Source of the DNA: Alphaproteobacteria bacterium
GTDB lineage: Bacteria; Pseudomonadota; Alphaproteobacteria; Rhizobiales; Rhizobiaceae
Length of the DNA: 64,000 bases
Assembly (NCBI GenBank): GCA_018823835.1
Contig: JAHJHT010000011.1
Location: 108,568 to 172,567, forward strand
Reading direction: 5' to 3'
Made by a program: the position numbers and the translations under genes. Positions 1 through 10,172 of this stretch are shown here, piece by piece. Within the stretch, counting starts at the first letter, position 1. The number at the start of each line of letters is the position of its first letter. The notes below the pieces were generated by a model, which ran no database searches, was not told where the DNA came from, and worked only from the letters and a program-made list of their open reading frames with translations.

Positions 1-199
1 CCTGGCCGTCTACTTCAACAGCGAAGGCCGCGTCGAGAACATCGCCAATTACGGCCTGAAGGACGGCAAGGTGTTCGACTTCATCTCGCGCACCACGCCG
101 ACCGGCGGCAAGGACCAGAACTTCCTCGGCCAGATGATCTCGGGCATCGGCAATATCGGCCAGAACACCGCCAAGAACGTGTTCGGCGGCGGCAACTAG
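1..199 (+). CDS. bamE: Outer membrane protein assembly factor BamE, C-terminal part (cut by window edge)
   Basis: The open frame enters from the left edge and ends with TAG at 197-199, giving about 65 residues. The visible end reads as the C-terminus of a rhizobial BamE/OmlA lipoprotein: a beta strand (LAVYFNSEGRVENIANYGL), then DGKVFDFISRTTPTGGKDQ and a Gly/Asn-rich tail. BamE is the small lipoprotein of the BAM complex that inserts beta-barrel proteins into the outer membrane. The lipobox lies outside the window. The identification rests on the tail and on the hppA neighbourhood, where bamE commonly sits in Rhizobiales. A strong terminator follows directly. Confidence 0.7.
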   Translation, partial: LAVYFNSEGRVENIANYGLKDGKVFDFISRTTPTGGKDQNFLGQMISGIGNIGQNTAKNVFGGGN

Positions 200-243
200 C
201 CGCCCCGGCGGTTCGCCGCCCCCAATCAGGGATCCGAAACGGT

Positions 244-273
244 AAAACCCCGCGCCACGGCGCGGGGTTTTTT
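244..273 (+). terminator. Rho-independent terminator of bamE
   Basis: A GC-only stem (248-256 paired with 259-267, CCCCGCG against CGCGGGG) is preceded by AAAA and followed by six T, 45 bases after the bamE stop. It is symmetrical enough to work in both directions, but its position fits the end of bamE. Confidence 0.85.
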
Positions 274-310
274 CGTTGGCCGCCTGCACGACGATGACGG
301 GCGACGGGCA

Positions 311-346
311 GGAAAAGAAAAACCCGCGGGATCGCTCCCGCGGGTT
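311..346 (-). terminator. Rho-independent terminator of hppA
   Basis: A perfect 11-bp stem (321-331 with 336-346, AACCCGCGGGA) closes a TCGC tetraloop. Read on the minus strand it is followed by TTTCTTTTCC, just downstream of the hppA stop at 371. With the bamE terminator it separates two converging genes. Confidence 0.85.
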
Positions 347-370
347 CTTTGCGTCGTATGAAACCCCGGC

Positions 371-2512
371 TCAGCCGTGCGCGAGCACGGCCAGCAGCAG
401 GAGCGCCACGATGTTGGTGATCTTGATGGCCGGGTTGACGGCCGGGCCGGCAGTATCCTTGTAGGGATCGCCGACCGTGTCGCCGGTCACCGAAGCCTTG
501 TGCGCCTCGGAGCCCTTCAGGTGCTTGATGCCGTCCTTGTCGGTGAAGCCGTCCTCGAACGACTTCTTAGCGTTGTCCCAGGCACCGCCGCCGGAGGTCA
601 TCGAGATGGCCACAAACAGGCCGTTGACGATGACGCCGAGCAGCGAGGCGCCGAGTGCCGCGAAGGCCGAAGCCCTGGAGCCGGAGATCAGCAGCACGCC
701 GAAGTAGACGAACAGCGGCGCCAGCACCGGCAGCAGCGACGGGATGATCATTTCCTTGATCGCCGCCTTGGTCAGGATGTCGACGGCCCGTGCATAGTTG
801 GGCTTGGACGTGCCTGCCATGATGCCCGGATCCTCGCGGAACTGCTTGCGCACTTCCTCGACGATCGAGCCCGCGGCGCGACCGACGGCCGTCATTGCGA
901 TGCCGCCGAACAGATAGGGAATGAGGCCGCCGAAGATCAGGCCGGCGACGACATACGGGTTCGACAGGTCGAACGAGACCTCGCCCATGCCCTGGAAGTA
1001 GGGATATTTGTCCCCGTTCGCGGCAAAGAACTTCAGGTCGTTCGAGTAGGCCGCAAACAGCACCAGGGCGCCGAGGCCGGCCGAACCGATGGCGTAGCCC
1101 TTGGTGACGGCCTTGGTGGTGTTGCCGACCGCGTCGAGGGCGTCGGTGGACTGGCGCACTTCCTTCGGCAGGCCGGCCATTTCGGCAATGCCACCAGCAT
1201 TGTCGGTGACCGGACCGAAGGCGTCGAGCGCCACGATCATGCCGGCAAGGCCGAGCATGGTCGTCACGGCAATGGCCGTGCCGAACAGGCCAGCGAGCTG
1301 GTAGGTCGAGATGATGCCGCCGCAGATGACGATGGCGGGCATGGCCGTCGACTCGAGCGAGACGGCAAGGCCCTGGATGACGTTGGTGCCGTGGCCGGTC
1401 ACCGACGCCTGGGCGATCGAGTTGACCGGACGCTTGTTGGTGCCGGTGTAGTACTCGGTGATGACGACGATCAGGCCGGTCACGAGCAGGCCGATGAGGC
1501 CGCAGATGAAGAGGTTCGTTCCGGTGACGGCGATGCCGCCGCCGGTGCCGATCTCGCCCCAGCCGATGGTCAGCGAGGTTGCGCCGCCGAGGCCGACGAC
1601 CGACAGCAGGCCGGTGACGATGAGGCCCTTGTAGAGGGCGCCCATGATCGAGCCGTTGGAGCCGAGCTTGACGAAGAAGGTGCCGATGATCGAGGTGAGG
1701 ATGCAGGCGCCGCAGATAGCCAGCGGGTAGAGCATGACGGAGTCGAGAACGGCGGTGCCGCCAAAGAAGATGGCCGCGAGAACCATGGTGGCGACGACCG
1801 TCACCGCGTAGGTCTCGAACAGATCGGCTGCCATGCCGGCGCAGTCGCCGACATTGTCGCCGACATTGTCGGCGATCGTCGCAGGGTTGCGTGGGTCATC
1901 TTCCGGGATACCGGCCTCGACCTTGCCGACCAGATCGCCACCGACGTCTGCGCCCTTGGTGAAGATGCCGCCGCCCAGACGCGCGAAGATCGAGATCAGC
2001 GAAGCGCCGAAGCCCAGCGAAACGAGTGCGTCGATGACGGTGCGGTCATCGGGTGCCAGACCCATCGGACCGATCAGGATCATGTAGTAGACGGCGACGC
2101 CAAGCAGGGCGAGACCAGCAACCAGCATGCCCGTGATGGCGCCCGACTTGAAAGCGATGTCGAGGCCGGCAGCAAGGCTGTTGGAAGCCGCCTGCGCGGT
2201 ACGCACATTGGCGCGGACCGAGACATGCATGCCGATGAAGCCGGCAACGCCTGACAGCACTGCGCCGATCAGGAAGCCGATAGCCGCAGAAATCGACAGG
2301 AGCCACCAGGCCAGAAGCAGAACGACCACGCCGACAATCGCGATCGTGGTGTATTGCCGCGACAGATAGGCCTGCGCCCCTTCGCGGATGGCGGCTGAAA
2401 TTTCCTGCATGCGCGCATTGCCCTGGTCGGCAGCAAGTACCGACGACGTCGCCCAAAGGGCGTAGACAATTGAAAGCAAGCCGCAGGCGATGACGACGTA
2501 GAGCATGGTCAT
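371..2512 (-). CDS. hppA: K+-insensitive membrane-bound proton-translocating pyrophosphatase
   Basis: This integral membrane pump couples hydrolysis of PPi to outward H+ transport, recovering energy from biosynthetic pyrophosphate. At 713 residues it has the family's usual length, with about 16 hydrophobic segments. The substrate-binding loops are intact: [16 protein letters not shown] (about residues 184-199) and [12 protein letters not shown] (about 215-226). In the helix beginning GNTT (about 463-466) the next residue is Lys (K467). K+-dependent members have Ala at that position, so this is predicted to be the K+-independent type. It starts at an ATG with a plausible promoter about 100 bases upstream, and it stands alone between its promoter and its own terminator. 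Confidence 0.95.
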   Translation of the reverse strand: MTMLYVVIACGLLSIVYALWATSSVLAADQGNARMQEISAAIREGAQAYLSRQYTTIAIVGVVVLLLAWWLLSISAAIGFLIGAVLSGVAGFIGMHVSVRANVRTAQAASNSLAAGLDIAFKSGAITGMLVAGLALLGVAVYYMILIGPMGLAPDDRTVIDALVSLGFGASLISIFARLGGGIFTKGADVGGDLVGKVEAGIPEDDPRNPATIADNVGDNVGDCAGMAADLFETYAVTVVATMVLAAIFFGGTAVLDSVMLYPLAICGACILTSIIGTFFVKLGSNGSIMGALYKGLIVTGLLSVVGLGGATSLTIGWGEIGTGGGIAVTGTNLFICGLIGLLVTGLIVVITEYYTGTNKRPVNSIAQASVTGHGTNVIQGLAVSLESTAMPAIVICGGIISTYQLAGLFGTAIAVTTMLGLAGMIVALDAFGPVTDNAGGIAEMAGLPKEVRQSTDALDAVGNTTKAVTKGYAIGSAGLGALVLFAAYSNDLKFFAANGDKYPYFQGMGEVSFDLSNPYVVAGLIFGGLIPYLFGGIAMTAVGRAAGSIVEEVRKQFREDPGIMAGTSKPNYARAVDILTKAAIKEMIIPSLLPVLAPLFVYFGVLLISGSRASAFAALGASLLGVIVNGLFVAISMTSGGGAWDNAKKSFEDGFTDKDGIKHLKGSEAHKASVTGDTVGDPYKDTAGPAVNPAIKITNIVALLLLAVLAHG

Positions 2513-2611
2513 GCCAGTATTTTCCCTGAATTTTGGCCCGAAAGAACCCCTCCCCGGACCGTTGGATGGAGACCGGTGACCTCGCGGCCGGATTCCGATC
2601 TGTCGGAGCGG

Positions 2612-2640
2612 CTTATGCGAAACAGTCTCGCGAACGTCAA
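2612..2640 (-). promoter_or_regulatory. Predicted sigma-70-type promoter of hppA
   Basis: On the minus strand TTGACG (2640-2635) and CATAAG (2617-2612) are 17 bases apart, about 100 bases before the hppA ATG. This is a pattern match only. The stretch 2513-2740 shows no gene. Confidence 0.4.
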
Positions 2641-2740
2641 GATATTGTTAGGGTTCTGCCCGGTTTTCGGCCAAATCGATTGAATGATCCCGGCCCGGAT
2701 CGGCGCTTCGTCGGGCGGGCGCAGCACCCGAGGATTGCCC

Positions 2741-3958
2741 TCAGGCCCGGGCGGTGCCGTGCGCGCGCCACAATGCCAGAAGGCCCAGCGCGGCAAGGCA
2801 GATGCCGGTCACCGGGAAGATCACCCAGTTCAGCATGTCCCAGCCCGCGCTGTTGTAGACCATGCCCGAGGCCAGCGACCCGACCGCGACGGAGCCGAAC
2901 AGGATGAAATCGTGCAGGCCCTGCACCTTGCCCTTCTCGGACTCGCGGTAGGTGCCGGCGACCATCGAGGTGGCACCGATGAAGCCGAAATTCCAGCCGA
3001 GCCCGAGCAGGATCAGGGCCGTCCAAAACTGCCAGAGTTCGATGCCCGACAGCGCGACGAAGGCACAGCCGATCAGGAGCAGCAGGCCGGCGGCGACGAT
3101 TGTCTCCTTGCCGAAGCGGCTGATCAGCGCGCCGGTAAAGAAGCTCGGCGCAAACATCGCCATGACGTGCCAGGAAATGCCGAGGGTCGCCTCGTCGGGC
3201 GAGAAGCCGCAGCCGACCATGGCAAGCGGCGCGCCGGTCATGACGAAACTCATCAGCGCGTAGGAGCCGACCGCGCACAACAGCCCGACGGCGAATTGCG
3301 GCTGCGAGACGATTTCCATCAGCGGCCGTGCCGGTGCCTCGCTGTGATCGACGGGGCCTGCCGCCTTTTCGGGCACCCGCAGCAACGACAGGAACACGGC
3401 GCCGATTGCGGCCAGCACCAGGATGGCGGCGAAGGAACCGGCAAACATCACCGGGGCCAGCAATTCGCGCGTGAAGATGACCGTCTGCGGCCCGATGATG
3501 GCGGTGAACACGCCACCGGCCAGCACGAAGGAGATTGCCTTGGCCTTGAAGGCAGACGGCGCATTGTCGGCGGCGGCGAAGCGAAACTGCTGCACGAAGG
3601 CGCCGCCGAGACCGATAACCAGCAGGCCCGCGGCAAACAGCCAGAAGCTTGCCTGGAACAGGGCAATCGTCGCCAGCAGCCCACCGAGCGCGGTGACGAG
3701 AGCGCCGGACAGGAAGCCGTGGCGCTGGCCGAGCCTGCGGATGAGCGCGGCAGCCGGGATCGCGCCCAGGGCAACGCCGACGTTGAAGCCGGTGACGGGC
3801 GCGGTCGCCAGCGACTTGTCCGTGCCGAGAAGATAGACCCCGGCAAGCGCGCCGAGCGAGATGGAGATGGGTGCTGCCGAGCCGATGATGGCCTGGGCCG
3901 ACGCAAGGATCAGCGCGGTCCGCCTGGCGTCCCTCTCGGCCGGCGTGCGGAGGGTCAC
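2741..3958 (-). CDS. MFS transporter translationally coupled to nusB
   Basis: A 405-residue protein with about 12 hydrophobic segments in two blocks of six and a basic cytoplasmic loop after TM2 (RRLGQRHG), as in the major facilitator superfamily. The substrate cannot be read from the sequence. The loop near residues 200-220 is hydrophilic, as expected for the central cytoplasmic linker. Its ATG overlaps the nusB stop (ATGA at 3955-3958), so the two are probably co-translated. An MFS gene at the end of a riboflavin/nusB run has no obvious functional logic; riboflavin or drug export are only guesses. Confidence 0.8.
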   Translation of the reverse strand: MTLRTPAERDARRTALILASAQAIIGSAAPISISLGALAGVYLLGTDKSLATAPVTGFNVGVALGAIPAAALIRRLGQRHGFLSGALVTALGGLLATIALFQASFWLFAAGLLVIGLGGAFVQQFRFAAADNAPSAFKAKAISFVLAGGVFTAIIGPQTVIFTRELLAPVMFAGSFAAILVLAAIGAVFLSLLRVPEKAAGPVDHSEAPARPLMEIVSQPQFAVGLLCAVGSYALMSFVMTGAPLAMVGCGFSPDEATLGISWHVMAMFAPSFFTGALISRFGKETIVAAGLLLLIGCAFVALSGIELWQFWTALILLGLGWNFGFIGATSMVAGTYRESEKGKVQGLHDFILFGSVAVGSLASGMVYNSAGWDMLNWVIFPVTGICLAALGLLALWRAHGTARA

Positions 3959-4449
3959 TGAACGTCCTTGCCGCGCCCTTCGCCCCGTACGCGCCTCGCC
4001 ACGCGGTCAAGCACGGCGTTGACGATCTTGGGCTCGTCCTCGGTATAGAAGGCCTTGGCGATGTCGACATATTCGGAAACGATCACGGCCACCGGCACAT
4101 CGGCGCGCTTCGTGAGCTCGTAGACCCCGGCGCGCAGGATGGCGCGCAACGTCGAATCGAGGCGCGACAGGGGCCAGTCCTCGGCAAGCGACTCGCGAAT
4201 GACAGGGTCGAGCGTCTTCTGGTTCTCGACCACACCCGACAGGATGGCGCGGAACCATTGCGCGTCGGCCTCGCGGTACTGCGCGCCGTCGACTTCCTTG
4301 CCGAGCCTGAAGGCCTCGTATTCGGCGGCGATTTCGAGCACGCCGGTGCCGACCACGTCCATCTGGTAGAGCGCCTGCACGGCCGCCAGCCTGGCTGCGC
4401 CGCGCTTGTTGGCCTGGCGGGGGACGGGTTCGCCTTCTGGCTGTTTCAC
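3955..4449 (-). CDS. nusB: Transcription antitermination factor NusB
   Basis: A 164-residue all-helical protein that binds boxA RNA with NusE (ribosomal protein S10) and supports antitermination on rRNA operons. It shows the family hallmarks: basic N-terminus [16 protein letters not shown] (about 17-32), [30 protein letters not shown] in the middle, and the C-terminal block [29 protein letters not shown]. It lies just after ribH (4-base gap), the ribH-nusB order common in proteobacteria, and overlaps the following MFS gene by four bases. Confidence 0.95.
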   Translation of the reverse strand: MKQPEGEPVPRQANKRGAARLAAVQALYQMDVVGTGVLEIAAEYEAFRLGKEVDGAQYREADAQWFRAILSGVVENQKTLDPVIRESLAEDWPLSRLDSTLRAILRAGVYELTKRADVPVAVIVSEYVDIAKAFYTEDEPKIVNAVLDRVARRVRGEGRGKDVQ

Positions 4450-4453
4450 GGTC

Positions 4454-4942
4454 TCAGGCCCCGAGCTTTTCGCGCATCGCGATCATGGTGAGCGCGGCGC
4501 GCGCGGCAAAGCCGCCCTTGTCGCCGTCGCTGCGCCGGGCGCGAACCCAGGCCTGCTCGTCGTTCTCGGTGGTCAGGATGCCGTTGCCGATGGCCAGCGC
4601 TTCATTGACAGCCAGGTCCATCAGCGCGCGCGAGGATTCATTGGCGACGATCTCGAAATGATAGGTGTCGCCGCGCACGACCGTGCCGAGGGCGACATAG
4701 CCGTCATAGGTCTTGCCGCCATTGGCCGCACCATCGAGCGCAAAGGAGATCACCGCCGGGATTTCCAGCGCACCGGGCACCGTCACCACGTCGTAGGTTG
4801 CCTTCGCCTCGTCGAGCGCCGCCTTGGCGCCTTCCAGCAACGCATCGGCGAGGTCATCGTAAAACCGCGCCTCGATGATCAGGATGTGCGCCTTCGCCTT
4901 GGGCAGGCTGAATGCATTCTTGTGGTCTGACGTGACGGCCAT
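4454..4942 (-). CDS. ribH: 6,7-dimethyl-8-ribityllumazine synthase
   Basis: A 162-residue enzyme that condenses 5-amino-6-ribitylaminouracil with 3,4-dihydroxy-2-butanone 4-phosphate to give lumazine, the penultimate step of riboflavin synthesis. Conserved blocks: [21 protein letters not shown] (N-terminal substrate loop), [15 protein letters not shown] (about 56-70), the [21 protein letters not shown] loop with the catalytic His, and the C-terminal [14 protein letters not shown]. It lies between ribE and nusB on the same strand. The 116 bases between ribE and ribH show no FMN riboswitch core. Confidence 0.95.
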   Translation of the reverse strand: MAVTSDHKNAFSLPKAKAHILIIEARFYDDLADALLEGAKAALDEAKATYDVVTVPGALEIPAVISFALDGAANGGKTYDGYVALGTVVRGDTYHFEIVANESSRALMDLAVNEALAIGNGILTTENDEQAWVRARRSDGDKGGFAARAALTMIAMREKLGA

Positions 4943-5058
4943 AAAAGTCTCCGGAGAAGCCGGTCACTTAGGCCGAACCGGGTCGTATCGCAAGCGCTTC
5001 ATCGTCTCCGCGGCGGATACAGTGTGTGCCAGGCTGGCTGCGGCCGGCCGCAACGCCG

Positions 5059-5676
5059 CTACAGGCCCTGCTCGGCCGCCTCCGCAAGCCGCGCCGCGTA
5101 GCGCGCCATGGTGTCGATCTCGAGGTTGACGGCGTCGCCCGCCTGCCGCTCGCCCCAGGTCGTCACGGTCAGCGAATGGTGGATCAGCAGCACGTCGAAG
5201 CGGGTCCTGTCGACCTTGTTGACGGTGAGCGAAGTGCCGTCGAGCGCGACCGAGCCCTTGGGCGCGATGAACTTCGCCAGATGGGCCGGCGCCTCCAGCG
5301 TGAAGCGCACGGCGTCGCCCTCGTCCTCGCGCGCCACGATTTCGGCCATGCCATCGACATGGCCCGACACGATGTGGCCGCCAAGTTCGTCGCCGATCTT
5401 CAGCGCGCGCTCGAGGTTGATCCGGGTGCCCTGCCCCCAGCGCGACGCCGTCGTCAGGCGCAGCGCCTCTTCCCAGGCCTCGACCTCGAACCAGCGCGCA
5501 TTGGAACCCTTCTCGGGCAGGCCGGTCACCGTCAGGCAGACGCCGGCGCAGGCGATCGAGGCGCCGATGTCCACGGTCTGCGGATCATAGGCGGTCTCGA
5601 TGCGCAGCCGCACGCCCTCGGGCAGCGGCGTGGCCGCGGCAACCTTTCCGATATCGGTGACAATGCCGGTGAACAT
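5059..5676 (-). CDS. ribE: Riboflavin synthase, alpha subunit
   Basis: Dismutates two lumazine molecules into riboflavin and the pyrimidine precursor. I place the start at the ATG giving MFTGIVTDIG, the invariant N-terminus of the family; a longer frame begins 18 bases upstream but would add a non-conserved MDEGDL. With this start the ATG overlaps the ribD stop (TGATG), implying coupling. The 205 residues contain the two tandem lumazine-binding repeats, the second marked by GGHIVSGHVDGMAEIV (about 90-105) and SVALDGTSLTVNKV. Product of the ribD-ribE pair, with ribH downstream. Confidence 0.93.
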   Translation of the reverse strand: MFTGIVTDIGKVAAATPLPEGVRLRIETAYDPQTVDIGASIACAGVCLTVTGLPEKGSNARWFEVEAWEEALRLTTASRWGQGTRINLERALKIGDELGGHIVSGHVDGMAEIVAREDEGDAVRFTLEAPAHLAKFIAPKGSVALDGTSLTVNKVDRTRFDVLLIHHSLTVTTWGERQAGDAVNLEIDTMARYAARLAEAAEQGL

Positions 5677-6803
5677 CAGATCGCCCTCGTCCATTCCTGG
5701 TAGCGGTCGTCGCCGAAACTCGCCTCGCGCACCAGCTCGAAACCGGGCGGCATGCGCGACGCATCGATCGGCGCTGCAAGGCCGCCCTCGCCGATCACCA
5801 CGGCGCCGGAAAACAGCGCGATGCGGTCGACCAGCCCTTCCTCGAGAAAATGGCGGGCGGTCGCCGCGCCGCCTTCGACCAGAACGCTCGACATGCCCTG
5901 CGCGGCGAGATCCTCGAGCAGTTCCGGCAGCGCGACACGGTCGTCATAGGTCTCGGTCGCGAGCATCCTGGCGCCCGTGCGCTCCAGCTCGGCCTTGCGG
6001 GCGGCATCGGCCTCCGCGCAGGCAGCGATCAGCAGGGGCACCGCTCTTGCCGAACGCGCGAGCTTGGAATCGGCGGGCAGCCTGGCCTGGCGGTCAAGCA
6101 CGATGCGCGCCGGCGACCGGGCCGAAAGCCCCGGCAGCCTGACCGTCAGCTCCGGGTCGTCCTCGAGCGCGGTGCCGATACCGATGATCACCGCATCGAC
6201 GGCGGCCCGCATCAGGTGCACCTGCCGGCGCGCCACGGCGCCGGTGATGGCGATCTGCCCCTCGCCCGGCTTGCCGATCATGCCGTCGACGGAAAGCGCA
6301 AGCTTCAGAATCACTTCCGGGCGCTTTCTGAGAGATCGAATCAGGTAGCCGGCCATGGCGTCGGCGGCCTCTGCGGCAAGCACGCCCTCGACGACCTCGA
6401 TGCCGGCGTCGCGCAGGATGGCGTAGCCCTTGCCCGAAACCCGGCTGTCCGGGTCGCTCGCCGCCCCCACGACACGCGCCACGCCCGCGCTGACCAGCGC
6501 ACTGGCGCAGGGCGGCGTGCGGCCGTGGTGGGCGCAGGGCTCGAGCGTCACATAGGCGGTCGCGCCGCGCGCCCTCGCGCCCGCCTGCGCCAGCGCCTCG
6601 GTCTCGGCATGCGGCCTGCCGCCGATGTCGGTAACGCCGCGCCCGACGATCACCGGACCGTCGCCGTCGTCGCGCACGATCAGCGTGCCGACCGAGGGGT
6701 TGGTGGAAGTCAGGCCGGCGTGCTTGCGCGCCAGCCGTATCGCCGCGGCCATGTAGCGGCGGTCATTGGCCTGTTCGGCGTCGTGAGCCGTGGTCGCGGC
6801 CAT
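5676..6803 (-). CDS. ribD: Bifunctional riboflavin biosynthesis deaminase/reductase RibD
   Basis: Catalyses the second and third steps of the GTP branch: deamination of the diaminopyrimidine and reduction of its ribosyl chain. The N-terminal deaminase has the zinc motif HAETEAL (H and catalytic E, about residues 64-70) and PCAHHGRTPPCASAL with the two Cys ligands. The C-terminal NADPH-dependent reductase domain begins near RPEVILKLALSVDGM (about 160). Length 375 is normal. It starts three bases after nrdR ends and overlaps ribE, so nrdR-ribD-ribE form one unit. Confidence 0.95.
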   Translation of the reverse strand: MAATTAHDAEQANDRRYMAAAIRLARKHAGLTSTNPSVGTLIVRDDGDGPVIVGRGVTDIGGRPHAETEALAQAGARARGATAYVTLEPCAHHGRTPPCASALVSAGVARVVGAASDPDSRVSGKGYAILRDAGIEVVEGVLAAEAADAMAGYLIRSLRKRPEVILKLALSVDGMIGKPGEGQIAITGAVARRQVHLMRAAVDAVIIGIGTALEDDPELTVRLPGLSARSPARIVLDRQARLPADSKLARSARAVPLLIAACAEADAARKAELERTGARMLATETYDDRVALPELLEDLAAQGMSSVLVEGGAATARHFLEEGLVDRIALFSGAVVIGEGGLAAPIDASRMPPGFELVREASFGDDRYQEWTRAI

Positions 6804-6806
6804 GGA

Positions 6807-7271
6807 TCAGGCTGCGTCCTCGTCGCCCTTCAGCTCGCCCAGAACCTCGTGAAAATCCTTGGCCTCGCGGAAATTGCGGTAGACCGAGGCGAAGCGCACA
6901 TAGGCGACGTCATCGAGCGACTTCAGCGCCTCCATGACCAGGCGACCGATCTCGTCGGAAGGCACTTCCGCCTCGCCCGAGCTCTCCAGCTGGCGCACGA
7001 TGCCGGTGACGGCGCGGTCGATGCGGTCGGGATCGACATTGCGCTTGCGCACGGCGATCTCCACCGAACGCAGCAGCTTGTCGCGGTCGAACGGCACCTT
7101 GCGGCCCGACTTCTTCAGCACCACGAGATCGCGCAGCTGCACCCGCTCGAATGTCGTGAAGCGCCCGGCGCAGACCGGGCAGACGCGCCGGCGCCTGATC
7201 GCCCCGCCATCCTCGGCGGGACGGGAGTCTTTCACCTGTGTGTCTTCCGACTGGCAGTAGGGACAGCGCAT
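6807..7271 (-). CDS. nrdR: Transcriptional repressor NrdR
   Basis: Zinc-ribbon/ATP-cone repressor of ribonucleotide reductase genes. Residues 1-35 hold the zinc ribbon (CPYC at 3-6 and CPVC near 31-34, with the basic RRRRVCP segment). The ATP-cone domain follows: [21 protein letters not shown] (about 49-69) through [17 protein letters not shown]. Length 154 is typical. It heads the ribD-ribE run, a conserved association in proteobacteria. A possible NrdR-box-like sequence lies just before its start codon (see findings). Confidence 0.95.
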   Translation of the reverse strand: MRCPYCQSEDTQVKDSRPAEDGGAIRRRRVCPVCAGRFTTFERVQLRDLVVLKKSGRKVPFDRDKLLRSVEIAVRKRNVDPDRIDRAVTGIVRQLESSGEAEVPSDEIGRLVMEALKSLDDVAYVRFASVYRNFREAKDFHEVLGELKGDEDAA

Positions 7272-7371
7272 GGAAACCCTATATCTTGCGATTCTCTCGT
7301 CGCGAAAGCCTTAGAGCTTTTCGGCGCCGCGTGAAAGCGCCGGACGCGTCAGCGCAAGACCGGTTCCACGC

Positions 7372-8679
7372 TCACCCCAGATACGGATACATCGGGAAGC
7401 GCTCCGTCAGCGCCAGCACCTTCTTCTTCACCGCCTCTTCCACGGCGGCATTGCCCTCGTCGGAATTGGCGACCTTCAGCCCGTCCAGCACTTCCGAGAT
7501 CAGCTGGCCGATCTCGCGGAACTCCGCCTCGCCGAAGCCGCGCGTCGTGCCGGCCGGCGTGCCCAGCCTGACGCCCGAGGTGACGAAGGGCTTTTCGGGG
7601 TCGAAGGGAATGCCGTTCTTGTTGCAGGTGATGTTGGCGCGGCCGAGCGCTGCCTCGGCGCGCTTGCCGGTGGCGTTCTTCGGCCTGAGGTCGACCAGCA
7701 TCAGGTGATTGTCGGTGCCGCCCGAAACGATGTCGAGGCCGGTGGCCTTGAGGCTGTCGGCCAGCGTGCGCGCATTGTCGACGACGGCCTTGGCGTAATC
7801 CTTGAATTCCGGCTTCAGCGCCTCGCCGAACGCCACCGCCTTGGCGGCAATGACATGCATCAGCGGACCGCCCTGCAGGCCGGGAAAAACGGCCGAGTTC
7901 ATCTTCTTGGCGATCGCCTCGTCATTGCACAGGATCATGCCGCCGCGCGGGCCGCGCAGCGACTTGTGGGTCGTGGTGGTCACCACGTGGGCGTGCGGCA
8001 GCGGCGACGGGTGCTGCCCGCCGGCCACCAGGCCGGCGATATGGGCCATGTCGACCATCAGCCAGGCGCCGACCGCATCGGCGATCTCGCGGAAGCGCTT
8101 CCAGTCCCAGACGCGCGAATACGCGGTGCCGCCGGCCAGGATCAGCTTCGGCTTGGTCTCGTGCGCCTGCTTCTCGATGGCGTCCATGTCGAGCAGGTGG
8201 TCGTCCTGGCGCACGCCGTAGGAGACGACGTTGAACCACTTGCCGCTCATGTTGACCGGCGAGCCGTGCGTCAGGTGGCCGCCCGAATTGAGGTCGAGGC
8301 CCATGAAGGTATCGCCCGGCTGCAGCAGCGCCAGGAACACCGCCTGGTTCATCTGGCTGCCGGAATTGGGCTGCACATTGGCGAAATTGCACGAAAACAG
8401 CTTCTTGGCGCGCTCGATCGCAAGTTCCTCGGCGATGTCGACGAATTCGCAGCCGCCATAGTAGCGCTTGCCCGGATAGCCCTCGGCATATTTGTTGGTC
8501 ATGATCGAGCCCTGTGCCTCGAGCACGGCGCGCGAAACGATGTTTTCTGAGGCAATCAGCTCGATCTCGTGGCGCTGGCGGCCGAGTTCGGAGCGGATGG
8601 CGCCGAAAATCTCCGGGTCGGCGTCGGCAAGCGTCGTGCCGAAAAAGGATTCGTGCTGCTTCGAGGCGGCTGATGCCAT
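7372..8679 (-). CDS. glyA: Serine hydroxymethyltransferase
   Basis: PLP enzyme that interconverts serine plus tetrahydrofolate with glycine plus methylene-tetrahydrofolate, the main source of one-carbon units. The 435-residue chain has the standard signatures: [14 protein letters not shown] near the N-terminus, [20 protein letters not shown] (about 62-81), and the PLP lysine in [16 protein letters not shown] (about 230-245). It is followed after 100 bases by nrdR on the same strand; no terminator is apparent between them. Upstream (8680-8805) I see no riboswitch. Confidence 0.97.
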   Translation of the reverse strand: MASAASKQHESFFGTTLADADPEIFGAIRSELGRQRHEIELIASENIVSRAVLEAQGSIMTNKYAEGYPGKRYYGGCEFVDIAEELAIERAKKLFSCNFANVQPNSGSQMNQAVFLALLQPGDTFMGLDLNSGGHLTHGSPVNMSGKWFNVVSYGVRQDDHLLDMDAIEKQAHETKPKLILAGGTAYSRVWDWKRFREIADAVGAWLMVDMAHIAGLVAGGQHPSPLPHAHVVTTTTHKSLRGPRGGMILCNDEAIAKKMNSAVFPGLQGGPLMHVIAAKAVAFGEALKPEFKDYAKAVVDNARTLADSLKATGLDIVSGGTDNHLMLVDLRPKNATGKRAEAALGRANITCNKNGIPFDPEKPFVTSGVRLGTPAGTTRGFGEAEFREIGQLISEVLDGLKVANSDEGNAAVEEAVKKKVLALTERFPMYPYLG

Positions 8680-8805
8680 GACGGGTCAATCCTTGCATGA
8701 AAAGTCGGGCGGCGGTGTCGGGCGCCATTAACACAGTTGTTTTGCCCTCGCCATGTTCGCGGCGCGAAATCTGCGCGTCGGAATGCGCCATGCCCCCGCC
8801 ATGCA

Positions 8806-8834
8806 AAGAAAAAGCCGCCCGGAGGCGGCCTTTT
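8806..8834 (-). terminator. Terminator of the L,D-transpeptidase gene
   Basis: Read on the minus strand, GCCGCC-TCCG-GGCGGC forms a hairpin followed by TTTTTCTTT, 23-50 bases after the stop of the L,D-transpeptidase gene. Confidence 0.8.
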
Positions 8835-8856
8835 CGAAAGCGTTGGGCTGCGGCGT

Positions 8857-10119
8857 TCAGAGCGCCTGCGACATGCGCAGTTCGTCGACGCCGTCGCGGC
8901 CGTAAATGTCGTCGCGGAAATGCGCCACGCCATCGCCCGTCGACCAGGCCGAAATGTAGGTGAAATAGACCGGCACCGGCTCGGCGAGCTGCACCGGCGT
9001 GCTCTCGCCGCTCTTGATGGTCTCCTCGAAGCGGCGGCGGTCCCAGCCCGGCGTGTCGCGCAGCAGCCAGGTCACGAGGTCGCGCACATTCTGCACGCGC
9101 ACGCAGCCCGAGGAATCGAAACGCATCAGCTTGGAGAACAGGCTCTGCTGCGGCGTGTCGTGCATGTAGACGTTTTCCGGGCTCGGGAAGTTGATCTTCA
9201 CCGAGGCCATGGCATTGCCCGAACCGGGGTCCTGGCGGAAACGGAACTTCGTGGCGTCCTCGGTCGACCAGTCGATGGTCGACGGGTCGAGCTCGATGCC
9301 GTCGGGCCCGAGGATGCGGATGTTGTTGTTGGCGAGGTACTGCGGATCCTTGCGCATCAGCGGGATGATGTCCTTGCGGACGATCGACACGGGCGCATTC
9401 CAGTAGGGATTGACGATGACCTCGTTGATCGCCGAGTTCAGGATCGGCGTCTGGCGGTCGATCTTGCCGACGATTGCCGTGTGGCGCAGCGCCACGCGGT
9501 CGTTCTCGACCGCCTCGATCTGGGCTGCGGGCACGTTGACCATGACATAGCGGTTGCCGAGGAAGCCCGACATCGAGCGCAGGCGCACGAGGTTGGTCTC
9601 GAGCTGGCCGAGGCGCACCGGCGCCGAGACGTTCATGGCCGCATAGGTGTAGGTGCCGAGCACGCCGTCGGCCGGAAGCCCGTGGCGCGCCTGGAAGCGC
9701 TTCACCGCAGCGTCGACATAGGTGTCGAAGGATTCGGAGATGCCGGCGCTGGTCGACAGGTCGCCAGAGATCATCAGCCGCTTGCGCAGCACCACGACGT
9801 CCGGATCGACGACGCCGAGCTGCAGCTTCTTGGTGGCCGGCACCATCGGCCAGCCGCCCTGCGCGACGATGCTGGAATATTGCGAGACGGCCTGCTCGAT
9901 GTAGCTGACGGTCTGCGGCGAAAAGATCGGCAGGTTGGACGCGACCTTGTCGTTCTGCGTGGCGCGTGCATCGAACGTGTCGTCCCAGTTGCCGCGGCGC
10001 GATGAATTGAGAATATCGCCGATCACGTCCTGGGCGCTCGCGACGCCCGTCAGGGCCGTGGCGGCCATGGCGCCTGCGGCGGTGAGGAAGAAACGGCGGC
10101 TGCTGTTGGTCGTCATCAA
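8857..10119 (-). CDS. Tat-exported L,D-transpeptidase (YkuD family), LdtP-like
   Basis: Periplasmic peptidoglycan enzyme that makes or rearranges 3,3 crosslinks or attaches side chains through a catalytic Cys. The N-terminus SRRFFLTAAGAMAATALTG is a twin-arginine signal ending near ASA-QD. A peptidoglycan-binding fold (about 105-165, ending FQARHGLPADGVLGTYT) precedes the YkuD domain, whose active site HDTPQQSLF...SSGCVRV lies near residues 328-350. The family's H and SGCVRV Cys/Arg are all present. It follows the ldtR gene on the same strand. In Liberibacter and Sinorhizobium the MarR protein LdtR controls a neighbouring L,D-transpeptidase (ldtP), so this is probably that pair. Confidence 0.92.
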   Translation of the reverse strand: MMTTNSSRRFFLTAAGAMAATALTGVASAQDVIGDILNSSRRGNWDDTFDARATQNDKVASNLPIFSPQTVSYIEQAVSQYSSIVAQGGWPMVPATKKLQLGVVDPDVVVLRKRLMISGDLSTSAGISESFDTYVDAAVKRFQARHGLPADGVLGTYTYAAMNVSAPVRLGQLETNLVRLRSMSGFLGNRYVMVNVPAAQIEAVENDRVALRHTAIVGKIDRQTPILNSAINEVIVNPYWNAPVSIVRKDIIPLMRKDPQYLANNNIRILGPDGIELDPSTIDWSTEDATKFRFRQDPGSGNAMASVKINFPSPENVYMHDTPQQSLFSKLMRFDSSGCVRVQNVRDLVTWLLRDTPGWDRRRFEETIKSGESTPVQLAEPVPVYFTYISAWSTGDGVAHFRDDIYGRDGVDELRMSQAL

Positions 10120-10172
10120 GTCTACTCTTCTCGCATCGCGGCGGCTGTTCGGGCTATCGGGCTCCGCACTTT

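Noticed and set aside
377..2254. Long plus-strand open frame opposite hppA
   Set aside because: Antisense shadow of a gene with unambiguous motifs; rich in Arg/Asp/His repeats produced by GC-rich complement.
4943..5058. FMN riboswitch before ribH
   Set aside because: The conserved core (AGGGTGAAATTCCC-like and ACCGGCGGT) is absent.
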